From Dryomyza anilis (lineage: Eukaryota > Arthropoda > Insecta > Diptera > Dryomyzidae), in contig OX638131.1 in assembly GCA_951804985.1 (NCBI GenBank), forward strand, positions 106,908,464-106,972,463: a stretch of 64,000 nt of DNA, given 5' to 3'. This document shows positions 49,356 to 61,503 of the stretch, piece by piece. The position numbers and the translations under genes are program-made. Numbering within the stretch: the first letter of the stretch is position 1; every line of letters begins with the position of its first letter. The notes under the pieces are model-generated. The model was not told the origin of the DNA, did no database searches, and was given only the letters and a program-made list of their open reading frames with translations.

Positions 49356-49471
49356 GCTACCTCTCGGCAGTAAATGGCAAACCTACGAGAGTAAAACATT
49401 GCCTATGAAAAGCTCTCACCTGTCGTTCGGATTCGGCAATAAACTGTAGGTTCCACCACTTTGAGTACAAA
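49356..49471 (+). mobile_element. SINE fragment (5'-truncated)
   Basis: Body of the SINE at 50629-50932: CCGCGCTACCTCTCGGCAGT, GAAAAGCTCTCACC, GGTTCCACCACTTTGAGTAC. Head and tail are missing. It abuts element A on the right. Confidence 0.75.
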
Positions 49472-49990
49472 TATATTCATCAATATGATGAATTTATTCA
49501 TAAATATTATGAATTTTGCCACCAACTACCAGATTCATCATATTGATACTACCGTTCATTAAATGACATATTGATGAATACATTCATTATATACATATAT
49601 AAAATTATTCGTACTATCGAAAATCATAGTGAAGAACGAAATATTCAATGCAATGAATTTGAATCTACATATTGATGAATTTGTTCATAATATTTATGAA
49701 TATAATATTTTTTGCAAATTTTTTAGAAAATAATTAAAAAAAGAAAAAAAAAAATCGAAATTTGGCTTGATGAACAGCATTCTTTAATAGTAAGTAAAAT
49801 ATGTTGTATTTTATGTTCTTTTTTATTAATATGATGAAACGTATTCTTCACATACAGTTCATCATATTGAAGAACACTTTTTCGACAGTTACCAAGCGTT
49901 CATCATGTTTATGATCGCATTCATAACATTGATGTGGTTAGTCATTCATCAAGAACGGAATTCATCAATATGATGTAATTTTTTTCTGTG
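49472..49990. mobile_element. TIR element A, uninterrupted copy
   Basis: About 520 bp, reverse-complement relative to 4811-6678 and lacking the nested hAT-like insertion. Repeated TCATCAATATGATGAATT motifs; right end TTTTTTTCTGTG. The left terminal repeat is cut off at the SINE fragment. Confidence 0.65.
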
Positions 49991-50618
49991 CAGTTTTAGA
50001 GTAAATCATAAAATATATTGACGATCATTTAAATGGTCATAATTATCGAACCAAAACAAAAATCATAGATTCTTTGGTTTTAAATATTACGGAAGTCATA
50101 CGGATGACTATTGAATTATGGTTTATTACAGTGGTACTCCAAATAACTATTATTGGGGTCATTTTTGTAAAAATAATAAAAATACTTTTTTTAAATTTCA
50201 TACATCATTCTTAGCGACTAGCGTCGGATGTATGCGGTGTTCAGTCCGTTCATTTTGTGCTAATGTAGACATTGTCTAAATATTTTGAGATCAAATATTT
50301 CAAACTCTCCTCTGCGTTTCGATTTACTGGCTGAAAACATGTATAAAGCATGAATTTTTGTTTAAACGCAATTAATAAAAATAAAGTTAGCCTTAATAAT
50401 ATTAACTTTTAATAAGTTTTTCAAATTCTATGAAGAACAAGACAATGCATATATTTTTCATAAATTTTTTTTTTGTATTTTTTTTTCAAAGCATACTTTT
50501 CCAAAATAAGGGAAAAACCGAAATAATCAGAAAATGTGAAGTGTTTCTGTTTTATGGTAGGGTACTGTAAATATTACATTAAATACAAACATTTATTGGA
50601 ATTTAAAATATAGCAATA

Positions 50619-52118
50619 GGGGCATTCCGCGGTAGCTCAGTGGTTAGTGCGTTGGACTGCGAGCCGAAAGGTCCCCGGTTCAAGACTGGACTGGGGCTAA
50701 CAACATCTTTTCATAGAAACATTTTCTATACCGCGCTACCTCTCGTCAGTAAATGGTAAACCTGCGAGAGTAAATCCATTGCCTATGAAAAGCTCTCACC
50801 CGCCGTTCGGATTCGGCAATAAACTGTAGGTTCCACCACTTTGAGTACAAATATAACACGCACAGCTCAAAATGATGAGAGAGCTCGGCCGAAGTTCTAT
50901 ACAGGACTGTAGCGCCAAACTATTATTATTATAATAGGGGCATTCCATTGTGACGGGCGTTACATTCGTACGATTAAAAACCTTCTCATTTGATAAATAA
51001 AAAAGGATAGATATATTTTTAAGATGCAGAAGATAGATCTTATGGTCCTCTATGCATGTATAAAAAAAGTTTTGCTATAGCTCCTATACCGTTCTAAAAA
51101 TTTGAAGTTAAATGCTGTGACGCGTAACACGTACTTTTTCAAAAAACAGAGTTTACTCTACAAAGTATTAAATTTAGCTAAACTTAATCGGAGATTAAGT
51201 ATATCTCAAATACTTCATTAATAATTGGAGTTCTCTCCTCTATAACAAAATTCTGCAATGGTTACTTTGATCACTGACTTATAAAGTATCAAAACTTGTG
51301 ACGGGTGTAACACATTTTGTGACGGGCGTTACCTGTACGAATTCTATACAAATATACATGAAAATTCAAATTATGAATTGCAATTTTTGATGAAAAAGAG
51401 CAAATTTTAGTGGTAGGAATGGTAAATCGTTATTTTCGTTTTGAAAAAAAAAATAGGTATTATATTACCATTCTTTTAAATAAGAACTCTGTCTGTATCA
51501 TTTGTAATCCGTTTCCATCGCAGCTTATATAAATATTTCTCGCATTTCGAAAATAATGATTTTTTTGTGATTTTTAATGATTTTTTTGTAAGGTTTTGAA
51601 TTTCCCATTTTTTATATTTGCTTATTGAATATTTTGGAATATTTACTACTTTTTCTGTGGTTAAATAATAATATAATTGATTATTGATGCATATATTAAC
51701 AAATATATAATTTTCCAGGTTTTTTGTTTTGCTGCGATTGTTAATTGTGACAGGCGTTACAATATTTTGGATGGATATAGCAACCATCTGGAATATCTAT
51801 GAGACCAAAGACTATATAAAATGAATAGATATGACAAAAATCTTTACTTTTACAAAGTTTCCCAGTTGTAGGTTTGCAAAATAGTTCGCAAAATAGTTCG
51901 CAAAATAACTTTTACTATTTTTTTTTGGCGACTATAATAAATTTCAAAAAAATATTTGACTTGAATTGAGAAAAAAACACATTTGCCATGAATTTTGGTA
52001 AATTCTGATCACAGAATATGAAATTGTAAGTATTTCTTATTCTAAAAATCATTAAACGGAATTAATAGGTTTAACTTTAATATATCACACCTTGGTAACG
52101 TTTTCTATGGAATGCCCC
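50619..52118. mobile_element. DNA transposon with TIR GGGGCATTCCAT, interrupted by a SINE
   Basis: Left end GGGGCATTCC (50619), right end GGAATGCCCC (52118), with AATA on both outer sides (50615-50618, 52119-52122). About 1.18 kb without the SINE. The interior repeats GTGACGGGCGTTAC or close variants at about 50951, 51299, 51319 and 51746, plus a looser one near 51118. A minus-strand frame of 103 codons (51476-51787) has no recognisable domain. Superfamily unassigned. Confidence 0.65.
50629..50932 (+). mobile_element. tRNA-derived SINE, full length, 14-bp TSD
   Basis: 304 bp. Starts GCGGTAGCTCAGTGGTTAGT (A box) with the B box GGTTCAAGACT about 40 bp on, then a tRNA-unrelated body and a short (ATT)n tail. 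Flanked by identical AATAGGGGCATTCC (50615-50628 and 50933-50946). The target lies in the terminal repeat of another transposon. Relatives at 30590-30850 and 49356-49471. Confidence 0.9.
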
Positions 52119-52122
52119 AATA

Positions 52123-55100
52123 GTCAAATTATAGTAGTTTCATAATGTGTGATTTTTTTGTATAAATAAACGTTTCATAAAAGTTTGTCATTATTTGTAA
52201 TTTCATAATTTATGGTATGCAGATCTGAAAAAATATTATTTACTGATTTAAAATTGACATATATTAAAAAAGTAGACACATATTTAAAATGTCGTTAAAA
52301 CATTTAAATGTCATACGGAAATTGTCAAATATATCACGTTATTCGTCAACATTTCTATTGTCTTAAGTGAATTTCCTAATGCAAAACAAGCTTCAAATAC
52401 CTCTACTATTCTTCTTCTACAAATAATTCTACTATATGTCGATCTAGACAACACTTCAAATGAATATGCATCATAACATTAGAACGCCAGTTAACATGAC
52501 AGCTTTTGTTGTTAATATAAAAAAAAAAAAAATAAAAAAACATGTTTAATTTGTTTGTTGTTTAAATTATGCCATTGCGAATTAATTTAATAAAAAACAT
52601 GCAGTTTAAATGTCAATGCTTTGGTTGTTCGATTCTTAAGAGGCTTAAGATATTTTTTTAGCTAAAGAATTGGAATTTTGAGTAAAAATTGAAATTGTAC
52701 CATAAAATAAAATTTTTAAATAATAATAAACTAAATTGTTTGTATATGAATAGTTTGATATTAAAAAAATATTAATCAAATTCTATTTTCCAAAAATACA
52801 ATTTAAGTGTTCAGAAAGTAGATGGCCTGAGAAGTAGTTACAATGAGCTGAGTAAAAGCCTAAAAAATCAAATAATTTCAATCTGGTATTACGTGGTTCT
52901 TTCTAATTGTGCAATAAAAACGGTTTTACCACACATTACCGTCAACATGCCATAGTAATGTAGGTGTTAAAAGGGTCATTGAAATGCTTAGCACACAACC
53001 ACTCATATTGTAATGTAAGAATGAATTTGTTATCTGCTGCCTCGAGGGTAAACATATATTTTACACATGCTATGCAATGGAACCTAATACTTGTACGAGC
53101 CATCGAATCATTCACTGATTTACCTGGCTGTCAAGTGAAACGGTTGGAGCGTGAGGTAATTTTGAATATTTTTAATAATTTATTAATGTACCTACTGTTG
53201 TGAGGTTAGCAGACTGACAGGCAGACTGCTAAATGTATGGCGGACATGAGACGAGCACGGACACAGGAAATTATTAGTAGAGTTTGTGATGTTAGATTAT
53301 GGTATTTGGTATTAATATATTTTTGAGACATAATCAACGGATATTATAAAATACTGAAATTATAATATACAATTTTAAATCTATGATGTTTCATGACAAA
53401 AGTGTAAATACACTCTTTATATACATACACAAATATATAAAATATATTAATTTTCAAAAGAGAGTTACAGAAAAAACAATCGCACATATAAATTAATATT
53501 TTTTCATTTTTATTCATTCGGATTATGTATTTTCAAATAATAAATTTATTTTGGCGGCCGAAAATAATGACACAATATTTTCACGAAAAACTAAAATGTA
53601 AAGAAAACGTTTTTCTTTCAATATATAAATGATAACGACCCTCTAATATTAAAAAAAAAAAAATTGGTAAGTCTACTTTGGAAATTATAAAATACAAAAA
53701 CTTCCAAGTAAGTGTATTATGTCCAATTGTAATAGCTAAAAACACACGATTGATGCAAAGCATCAACAATCAACACGATTTTGTCGAATATCAATAAATG
53801 AGGGGAAAATTCATGTTGACGCAATTATGTATCAATTTAAAATTTCTATTTTGTGTCAGTTTCAATACAAAATTTGAAAAAGCATCAACCAAATTGAGTC
53901 AATTTTTGTTGACGACTCGAGCATCAACAACATGTATCAATTTATGAATTGATGCAAACTGAAATTGATGTTATTTAGTCAATCGTGTGATTCGAGCTTA
54001 AGTTTTCAAAACGGTGCATTTATGCTAAGAACATTTTTGTTTATAATTTGGGATAGAATCGACCGACCAGCACCAAAATTTGACAGGATATAAAGAATCC
54101 AAAAATGGAATAACATCAATAAACGTCTTAATCGAATTAGCAAGTTATGGAATGGGGTGGTATATTTTCATGCATTTAAAATTTATAAAATATTAATTTA
54201 TATATTTTTTTATATAGAACTTTTATTGAGAGAAATGAAAATTATTGAGCATATTGATCACTTTTAAGTTCAAATAGAATCTGCGTCATTGGATATTTGG
54301 TTTATCAAATTGGATCCTTTTAAGACTTTTCGAATATCGAACTAAAAAAAGGCTAATGACGTAGTTGGCTTCTGGGAACATTTAAGTCTCATTTTATTAA
54401 AATCGAGGTTCGAACATAAAAGTCAATCATAAAATATTACAAAAATAGAGTTAATTGAAAACTAAAAAAAATCTAAAACTTTATTTAGGATTTTGTATAA
54501 ATTTGATAGAAGCAGGGATCGCAAAGAAACGGTATCAGATTTTTGGTACCGGAACCGATGTTCAAAAAATGTATAATTTGTTTGGTTGGAACCGAAATCA
54601 AAACCACTATTTTAAAAATCTTTGAACCAGATCCGGAACCAATAATCCGAAGGGTATATATTTCAAAGTGATATTTGTTTTAAATCGAATTTTATTAACA
54701 AGGACTTTAAACTATTTTTTAAATTTAAGTATAGAGAATACTAAAAATTCTAAAATTTCACTAATGAAAAAAAAAGAACTATGTAATATTCATTGAAAAA
54801 AAAATGTTTTTTAAATATTCTACGAACTAAGTTTGAACGTTAAAATATGTTAAAAAAAATTTAATAGCTTTAATTTTAAAATTTTCCTCACTAAATAGGG
54901 TTTCGTTTGAATAATTGGCATACTATATGACCCATTCAAAACCAAAACATCTTTTATATATTTTAATTTATCAAAATTATTAGTGTTTGTATTACGTTTT
55001 GTTAAATTTATAAACATATTTAACTATTTAAAAAAAATTAAATTCGAAATTTTAAAATTTTGGGGGGGAGGAGTCAGAACCCCTACAATCCCCAGGCAAT

Positions 55101-55241
55101 GGCCATACGATCTGGTGCTCATTGAGACAGTTTTTTTTGGTACATTTACATAAAATTAAAAGTAACACTTTACGATAAAAGTAAAAGAACCACTTTAATA
55201 TTTAAAGTGTCACATTAATATATAAAATGAATACATCTAAA
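52123..55241. other. AT-rich intergenic DNA
   Basis: No gene recognised. Contains a small foldback (about 53740-53997) with inverted ends around CACACGATTGA. The short frames present look random. Confidence 0.45.
53740..53997. mobile_element. Short MITE with TIR around CACACGATTGA
   Basis: The left end AGCTAAAAACACACGATTGA pairs with the right end TCAATCGTGTGATTCGAGCT at about 16 of 20 positions. The inner part repeats CATCAAC/GTTGATG motifs. Confidence 0.5.
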
Positions 55242-55245
55242 GTAT

Positions 55246-55748
55246 TGTTACGAAAATTCAGTCTACGGAAAACTGATTAAAAGTTCGTATCTCTGGATTG
55301 TGTACAAAATAAAAACACTTTATGACAATTAACTTTATTAATTCACTTTAATAAACAACTTTACTAATAACAAATTCTAACAACTGCTGCATATCCACAA
55401 TTTAAATTGACAATTATCACACGAGATGCCCTCGACCACTTTACAATCACTACTGAAGTGCTGTACCTCAGATGCGGCTCCCTTATATACTGCATGCATC
55501 AGTTCGACACGTTTCGACAAGCTTCGACTTGTTTCGAAAACCTTCTACTCGTTTCGTGAATGACGCACTATTGGCACCTCATTCGCACTCATGTGCTGAT
55601 CTTCCAACTCTTTCTCGCACATTGCTAAGTACGCTGAATGATCTTCCGTCTCTTTCTAACACATTGCTTAGTGCGCTGAATTGTCTTGCGTCTCATATAT
55701 TATTGTTGAATGCTTGCATAGTGGGGCAAATTACCTCTTTTCGTAACA
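55246..55748 (-). mobile_element. Solo LTR, minus orientation
   Basis: 503 bp, TGTTACGAAAA...TTTTCGTAACA, flanked by GTAT on both sides (55242-55245, 55749-55752), a 4-bp TSD typical of gypsy-group LTR elements. On the minus strand it has a TATATAAGG box (55482-55490) and AATAAA-type signals toward the end (near 55344-55360), giving the orientation. No internal retroelement sequence adjoins it. Confidence 0.8.
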
Positions 55749-56531
55749 GTATTTTTTTTCATGGTGTATAAATTGATGGTTATATTTTCCGTAGCTGACG
55801 ATATTCTCTAAATATTAGAACAACATTTTTTTTTATATTTTAAGAACATTTTTGAAATTTTATAAAATTTTAAATTTTACATAATACCACAATTTAATTT
55901 AAATATCTACCTTTAAATTAATACCTATAATACATATTTATAAAAATAACAAATAATTCAAAATATTATGATATGATTAAAATATTAAAAAAAAATAAAG
56001 CATAAGTTTACTAATTTTTTCACATGTTCCTATATTGACCGCTAATAAAAGTCAACGATTTCAATAATTCTACTCTGCATGATTTTTTACTTTTGCGGCT
56101 TCTTTTGCTGTTGCGATTCTTCTTACCGTTTTGGTTCTTTTTGATGTTTTAAGAAAATAAAATCAGCGAGAACAACTCTTAACTTTATGTAGGTACACTG
56201 TTAAAAAATCTGATATATACATATATATTTTTATTAACAATTATAATTGTTTTGTTCCTTCTTATTATAGTCCTCAAAGCAAAAATGCACACTTTTCTCA
56301 AAAAAAAAAAATAATAATAAACTTTAAGTTATTATCAAAAAAATATTTTTAAAAAACCGGAAAAAAAATTTGACTTTTTTCATTTTGGTCTTAAAATACT
56401 TGGGGGGATGTCCGACACATATTCTTAAAAAATTTAAGTTCTCCCACGTCTTTTGATTCAATTAAAGTTAGGGTAAAACTATATAAAATTTTATCTTGTT
56501 TTTGCTCTGAATTTTTTTCTTTTTATTTCAT

Positions 56532-56688
56532 TAATGCCCGATTTACATTGTATCTTCTGTGAGTCTCACTGTATCTTCTAGGGTTGCATTTTTTAAAATT
56601 TTCATAAAAAAATAATATTTTTTTGAAAAAATGCAACCCTAGAAGATACAGTGAGACTCACAGAAGATACAATGTAAATCGGGCATTA
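56532..56688. repeat. Perfect inverted repeat, 63-bp arms, 31-bp loop
   Basis: Arms 56532-56594 and 56626-56688 are identical by eye at 63 of 63 positions in inverse orientation, starting TAATGCCCGATTTACATTG. The arms have little low-complexity sequence apart from a terminal T6. Either a very young foldback MITE or a hairpin-forming locus. Confidence 0.9.
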
Positions 56689-56989
56689 TGCTCTGGTAAT
56701 TTTAAAATAAAATTGAAATAATGTAACCAGTACCAGCACTGAAAGAAAACTTCCTAAAATAATTGAGAGCGTTTCAATTAAACAAAAAACAGCCAAAATT
56801 GTATAGAATTATTTGTGGACTCTTTAAATCTTTTTTTTTTTGTTGTGTTAATTTCGTTGCAGGTTGTTTCATTTCGTAGAAAATAATGAAATAATCCCCA
56901 AACACCTTATGGTGTATGTATGGAATGGTCACTGAGGATATTGTGACAATACTATGATCAGAAACGGTACAGTCATAATTCCAATCATA

Positions 56990-57760
56990 GTATGATGCTC
57001 TTTGAATCCAAATTACTCCAGAAAAATCGCAACAGTGGGACGCTAAACCACCAATAAGCGAAAGCCACATTTAAGTCTTTACTGACGGCTTTAAGATGAA
57101 AATGGATCAGGAATATTCTGCGAAGCACAGCACATTTTCGATTCACATAGACTTTCGAATGATAATATTGTCTTTCATGTAGAAATAGTCGCAATAGATA
57201 GCTGCCAGAGCATCTAATCCAAGAACATTGATCCATCAGAGCTTACAATATTTGTGGATAGTCAAGCAGCCAGTGCTAGTGCTAGGACTAGACAATGAAG
57301 TAATAAAACCGAACACAGTACTAAACAGACGACGATCACTGAACCTACTAAGCCAAACACCAATGTATCGAAAAGGCCGTTGAACTATAGCTCGACAAGG
57401 TTCTGCACGAAACGTAGATAATAAACAATCCAAAGAAATAATAGAGGAGAAATCATCATATCACATCGTCTCTGGCATACACCAATTAGAAACGTACAAA
57501 AAGCTTCATAGATAATAATAAAAATTCCACCCGTATCCTCATGGCTCACTGATTAGACAACCCGCGTTCGACTTCTGTAGGAGCTGCAAACAAATTGAGG
57601 AAGTATAATCAATTAAACACCTACTTTGTGAATGTCCAAATCTCCAAACGCACCGTCTCCAAAACATAGGGAACAGGTTCTTTGGAGAGTTGGAAGACAT
57701 AGCAATAGTTCCAATTGAAAACCTACTAAGTAATAATTTCAGTTTCGATTAATAAAAACC
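56990..57760 (+). pseudogene. Decayed LINE: RNase H and C-terminal region
   Basis: Broken plus-strand frames give VFTDGFKM, FCEAQHIFDSHRL and ITIFVDSQAA, typical of the RNase H domain of I/R1/LOA-type LINEs. Further on come FDFCRSCKQIEE and KHLLCECPNLQTHRLQ...FFGELEDI, the C-terminal Cys/His block. Multiple stops and frameshifts; not functional. Confidence 0.75.
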
Positions 57761-57899
57761 AATCGACAGCTTTTTAACGCATACAGGTTACTACAAAGCT
57801 AAAAGGGAACACAATGGATCACTAGACCCCCGCGAGTGTTGCTGATATTAAACTTAGCAACACCAAAACCCCCTTACTAAACATGATGCTCTTCAGATA

Positions 57900-58880
57900 A
57901 ATATGTAATTTTTTGTACTGGCTTAATTATTTAATACAATTAGTTAAATTCATAATGAGTAATATTCACAATTATCATAAATTAAAACTACATATTATAA
58001 AATAATATAGAGTATTTATTATAGCTGCAAAATTTAGCGATGTCAGTCGGTCTTTCTGTTGAAATCACGATTACTGGATAAAAAAAACTCCTAATTTTGA
58101 TTACTTATATACCGAAGCTGTCTGTGGATTGTGTCCTATGAATCGACCACTTATATTCAAATACCTCATTGAACACTGACATCTATGGGTGAATTTTCTT
58201 TTTTACCAACCGAATTTAACTTTTTTTGCCCAAATATATATTCAGCCCAATACTAAATAAATACTCCCACAAATATTTGGGAAAAGTTGTTGCGAGAAAG
58301 AAAGCTTTGTATTCAATTTACATACTAAGCTTTTTTCCCGCCAAAATAATTTATGTGAGTATTTATTTAGAATTGGACTGATTTACTTTATGTTCAAATG
58401 TATAAAAATATAGTTTATTCCCACAAAATGACTTTTAGCGCCCAAAAAATCGAAATTATCCATTCGTATATAGGTAGTCAAATGAATGGAAATTCTTTGG
58501 AGTTATTTTCAGGATTCGTAAACCCTGGAGATCTCTGGGCTACTTTTAGAAAGTAACCGCACAAATTATCACATATGTGTAGGGTATGTTTAGTCTACTT
58601 AGATCGACTATAAAATGTCCCTACTTCAAAATTTCCAATGTGATTTAACTTTCTTTACAGTTTTTTTTTTGTAATGTTTATGAAATTCATACCTAATTTT
58701 TTTCTGTGTATTTTTAAAGAACATCGAAACTCACAACAACATTTCTGCAAACAATAACAATAAAAATGAGAACAATTTTTGATATACAATACGTGCTCAT
58801 TTGATGTTCGATTTCGTAAAGCTAGAGGTAAAACAAAAGTTACTAACAAAGACTAAAGAGAGCAAAATGATTACAGTGAG
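57900..58880. other. Intergenic DNA upstream of the DPP4-like gene
   Basis: AT-rich. Decayed mini-me-like pieces at about 58020-58180 (GTTGAAATCACGATTAC also occurs at 32670) and 58577-58612 (GTGTAGGGTATG...GACTATA). No gene. Confidence 0.45.
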
Positions 58881-58901
58881 AGGTGGGAAAGGCGAAGACG
58901 C

Positions 58902-59040
58902 TATAAAACGAGACAGAGGGAGGGAGTGAGTGAGTGAGCACCAGATTCGCTGATAAGCATTCAAACGAAACGACTTTATGAAGAATCGAAGCCGCTACAG
59001 AGGCGCTCAGTTGGTGAAGAAGCGCGCATTCGAGTGGATC
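58902..59040 (+). promoter_or_regulatory. Core promoter of the DPP4-like gene (TATA; Inr + DPE)
   Basis: TATAAAA at 58902-58908 is followed by GAG/GTGAG repeats. Further on, TCAGTT (59007-59012) matches the fly initiator TCAGTY. With A+1 at 59009, positions +28 to +32 (59036-59040) read GGATC, a full match to the DPE consensus RGWYV. Two alternative start sites are therefore possible, about 75 bp apart. Confidence 0.55.
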
Positions 59041-59205
59041 GTGCGGTGGTGGCTCTGTGCTCTAAACCAATTTAGAGGCAACAAGTGTTTTTTTAAACTA
59101 ATAAAATAGTTTAAAGTGATTAATAAAATTAAAAAAAAAAAAACAAAATTAGAATATAATTAATTTGTTTGAGTTAACGTCACAGTTGTTTTGTACTTTT
59201 TGTTG

Positions 59206-59365
59206 ATGATGTTGAGCGCCAAAGCTCTCGTCGCGTTAATCGCTTTAAGCGCCGCTCTTACGGATGCCGCTGTCATTAAACGCAACACAAAGACGCCGTG
59301 GCAGCTGGTGGAGGCGCTGAGGGCTACGTCAGAGATTCGCGGCTTCAATGGCACATGGATCACTG
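59206..59365 (+). CDS. First coding exon of a probable dipeptidyl peptidase 4-like protein (3'-partial)
   Basis: Starts at ATG 59206 (a second ATG follows directly; the frame extending upstream has no ATG). It encodes MMLSAKALVALIALSAALTDA, a clear signal peptide or anchor, then an ectodomain start NTKTPWQLVEALRATSEIRG and FNGTWIT, before a GTGAG donor at 59366 in phase 1. FNGTW(I/V)(S/T) at this position is typical of insect DPP4-like serine peptidases (S9B), which cleave X-Pro/X-Ala dipeptides outside the cell. The catalytic domain would lie beyond the window, so the family call rests on about 25 residues. No further exon is found before 64000, implying a first intron over 4.6 kb. Confidence 0.6.
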
Positions 59366-61503
59366 GTGAGCTGGCTGGGAGAGAGAGAGTGTGGGTGGAG
59401 GTTCTAACAGTTTTATGACTTGTCATGAATTTGAACTGGAATTTGTCAAGTATGGGGGATTTATTGTTTTTTTCTTATTTGTTTTGATTAAAATTTAACT
59501 CGATTTTTGGTATACACTATGGAAATAATTTTTTTATAAAGATTTGCAGTTTATTTTAATGTTTAAATTAAAAAAATATATATATTAAATTTTTTTTATT
59601 AAAAATAACTTATTAAAAATCAAATATATTTATTAATAAAAATATATGTTATTTAAAATTTTTATTTATTTTTATTTATTAATTTTGGATTTTATTTTTT
59701 ATTAAAAAAAAAAAAAAAATATTTGAAATAAAAAAAAAATAATTTTAAAATGTTTCCCAAAAATTGATATTCAAACGAAATTTGCTCGATTTAATATGAA
59801 AAAAATAGTTTTAATAATAGAATATATAGTCGTTGTAGAACGAAAAGTCACTAAATACATTTTTATGAAAAACTTAAAATTCGAATTTGTTGATTAATAT
59901 TATAAAAAGTAATTGATGCATTTTTAAAGTTGAAATATCAATTTATAGATTTACATTTTCTTATCCTGTGGTAAAAAAAATCGACATCATCGATTAAAAA
60001 TTGAAAGATATATAAAGATTTTTGTAAATGAATATTTGGCATTTTGAATATGTATTTGTTGACTTTTCGTTCTACAACGACGATATTATTTATTTTATTT
60101 TAAAATATATTTCAAAATTTCATCAAATTTTCTGTCGATTTTGTATTATAATTTCCAATTTGATCCTAACAATATATATTGTTTATTTAATTGATTTTAA
60201 ACCATTTGCCCTAATTTGAAATCTGTATTTTTTCTTTCCAAAAGTTTGCATAGAGCATTTTACAGATTTTTATAGAATTTTGAAAGATTATTTTTGAAAA
60301 TGAATTTTTAGTTTTTCTCAAAAATTGATATATAAATTTTATTTGATTTTGTATGTTACTTATGATACTTTAATTATTTTCAAATTTCAATAAATTTACA
60401 AAAAAAAGTCATAAAAACAATTTGATTATATTATTAAATATATTTGATATTTTCCAGCATTCGATGACTTCTCAGTCAGTTTTAGTTTTACAAAGTAAAT
60501 TTTTTTTTTTTGTCATAATTCCTAATATTTTCTTTTTAATAAAATGTTTGTACAAATTTAGAATATATTAAATATTTTTTCATACTTTCCTATTTTATTT
60601 TGTACTACAAATGATTTTATAATGCTTTCGCAATCTTTAATCTTTTTGTTGAAACTACTTTTGTTTATGAAATTTTTCCTGTTGTTAATTTATTGGTTTC
60701 TAATAATTTAACAACCAATCAATCTAATCTTGCCATTAGTTATCAAAATTTAACAAAATTTAACGCCTTTAGTTGTAGAACCTGTTGCTAGTGGTTTATT
60801 GCATGCCAGCGTTGCCACATCTTTTGGCAATGAGTTGCATTTAGATGGTTCGACGCTAATTTGTTTTGATGCCAAAAATTGTTTTATTGCCAAAAACTGT
60901 TCAAGTCAGTCACAACATTTTAAATTACTTGAAAAGAAAAAAAAACCAAGAACGAAATTAGTTTAGTTACATTGAGCGAAAACAAAATCATTTCAATTTT
61001 GGAAAAATCTATTTTAAACTTAATACTGTCATCCAAATAAATGATGTCATATTATATAATTTGATATTTAAATTTGATGAAAAACAAAAAAAAAAATAAA
61101 ATAGATTTTTCATATAAATTATATTGAAATTCAAACAAATGCGGAAATATTCCCTTTTATTGTACTTATGATGTAAACTAAAATAAAATTAATAAAAGTT
61201 ATACTAAAATGGTATTTAAACAAATTTTAGAAATAATATTTTTTTCGGTATATTATTTGCAGTGTTTTTCCATAATAAAAGTTTTTTTTTAAATAAAACA
61301 TTTTTATTTATATAGTATTATTATTTATATAGTATTATTTTCTGGGTGTATGCATGAATTTTTACATTTATTCAGCGTCATCTCAGAAATATCCCACTGA
61401 AGGGGAAAAACTTAAGAAATAATCTAATTCTTTAAATATTAAACGAATTACTTGGTGAATTTCTTTCTGTAAGTACTAAAAAAAAGTTGACTATAAAATT
61501 TAT
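59366..61503. other. First intron of the DPP4-like gene, AT-rich part
   Basis: Very AT-rich. A MITE lies at 59829-60081, and a stray right end of the CACCCAGAAAA MITE at 61320-61342. No coding exon recognised. Confidence 0.5.
59829..60081. mobile_element. MITE with TIR GTCGTTGTAGAACGAAAAGTC
   Basis: 253 bp. Inverted ends GTCGTTGTAGAACGAAAAGTC / GACTTTTCGTTCTACAACGAC are exact over 21 bp and extend further with mismatches. Possible TA-type flanks (ATATA / GATA). Non-coding. Confidence 0.7.

Noticed and set aside
50629..50700. Possible tRNA gene (A and B boxes)
   Set aside because: The head lacks a paired acceptor stem and discriminator, continues into a ~230-bp body with an ATT tail, and is flanked by a 14-bp TSD: a tRNA-derived SINE.
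55472..55771. 99-codon plus-strand frame
   Set aside because: Lies almost entirely within the solo LTR, antisense to its promoter.
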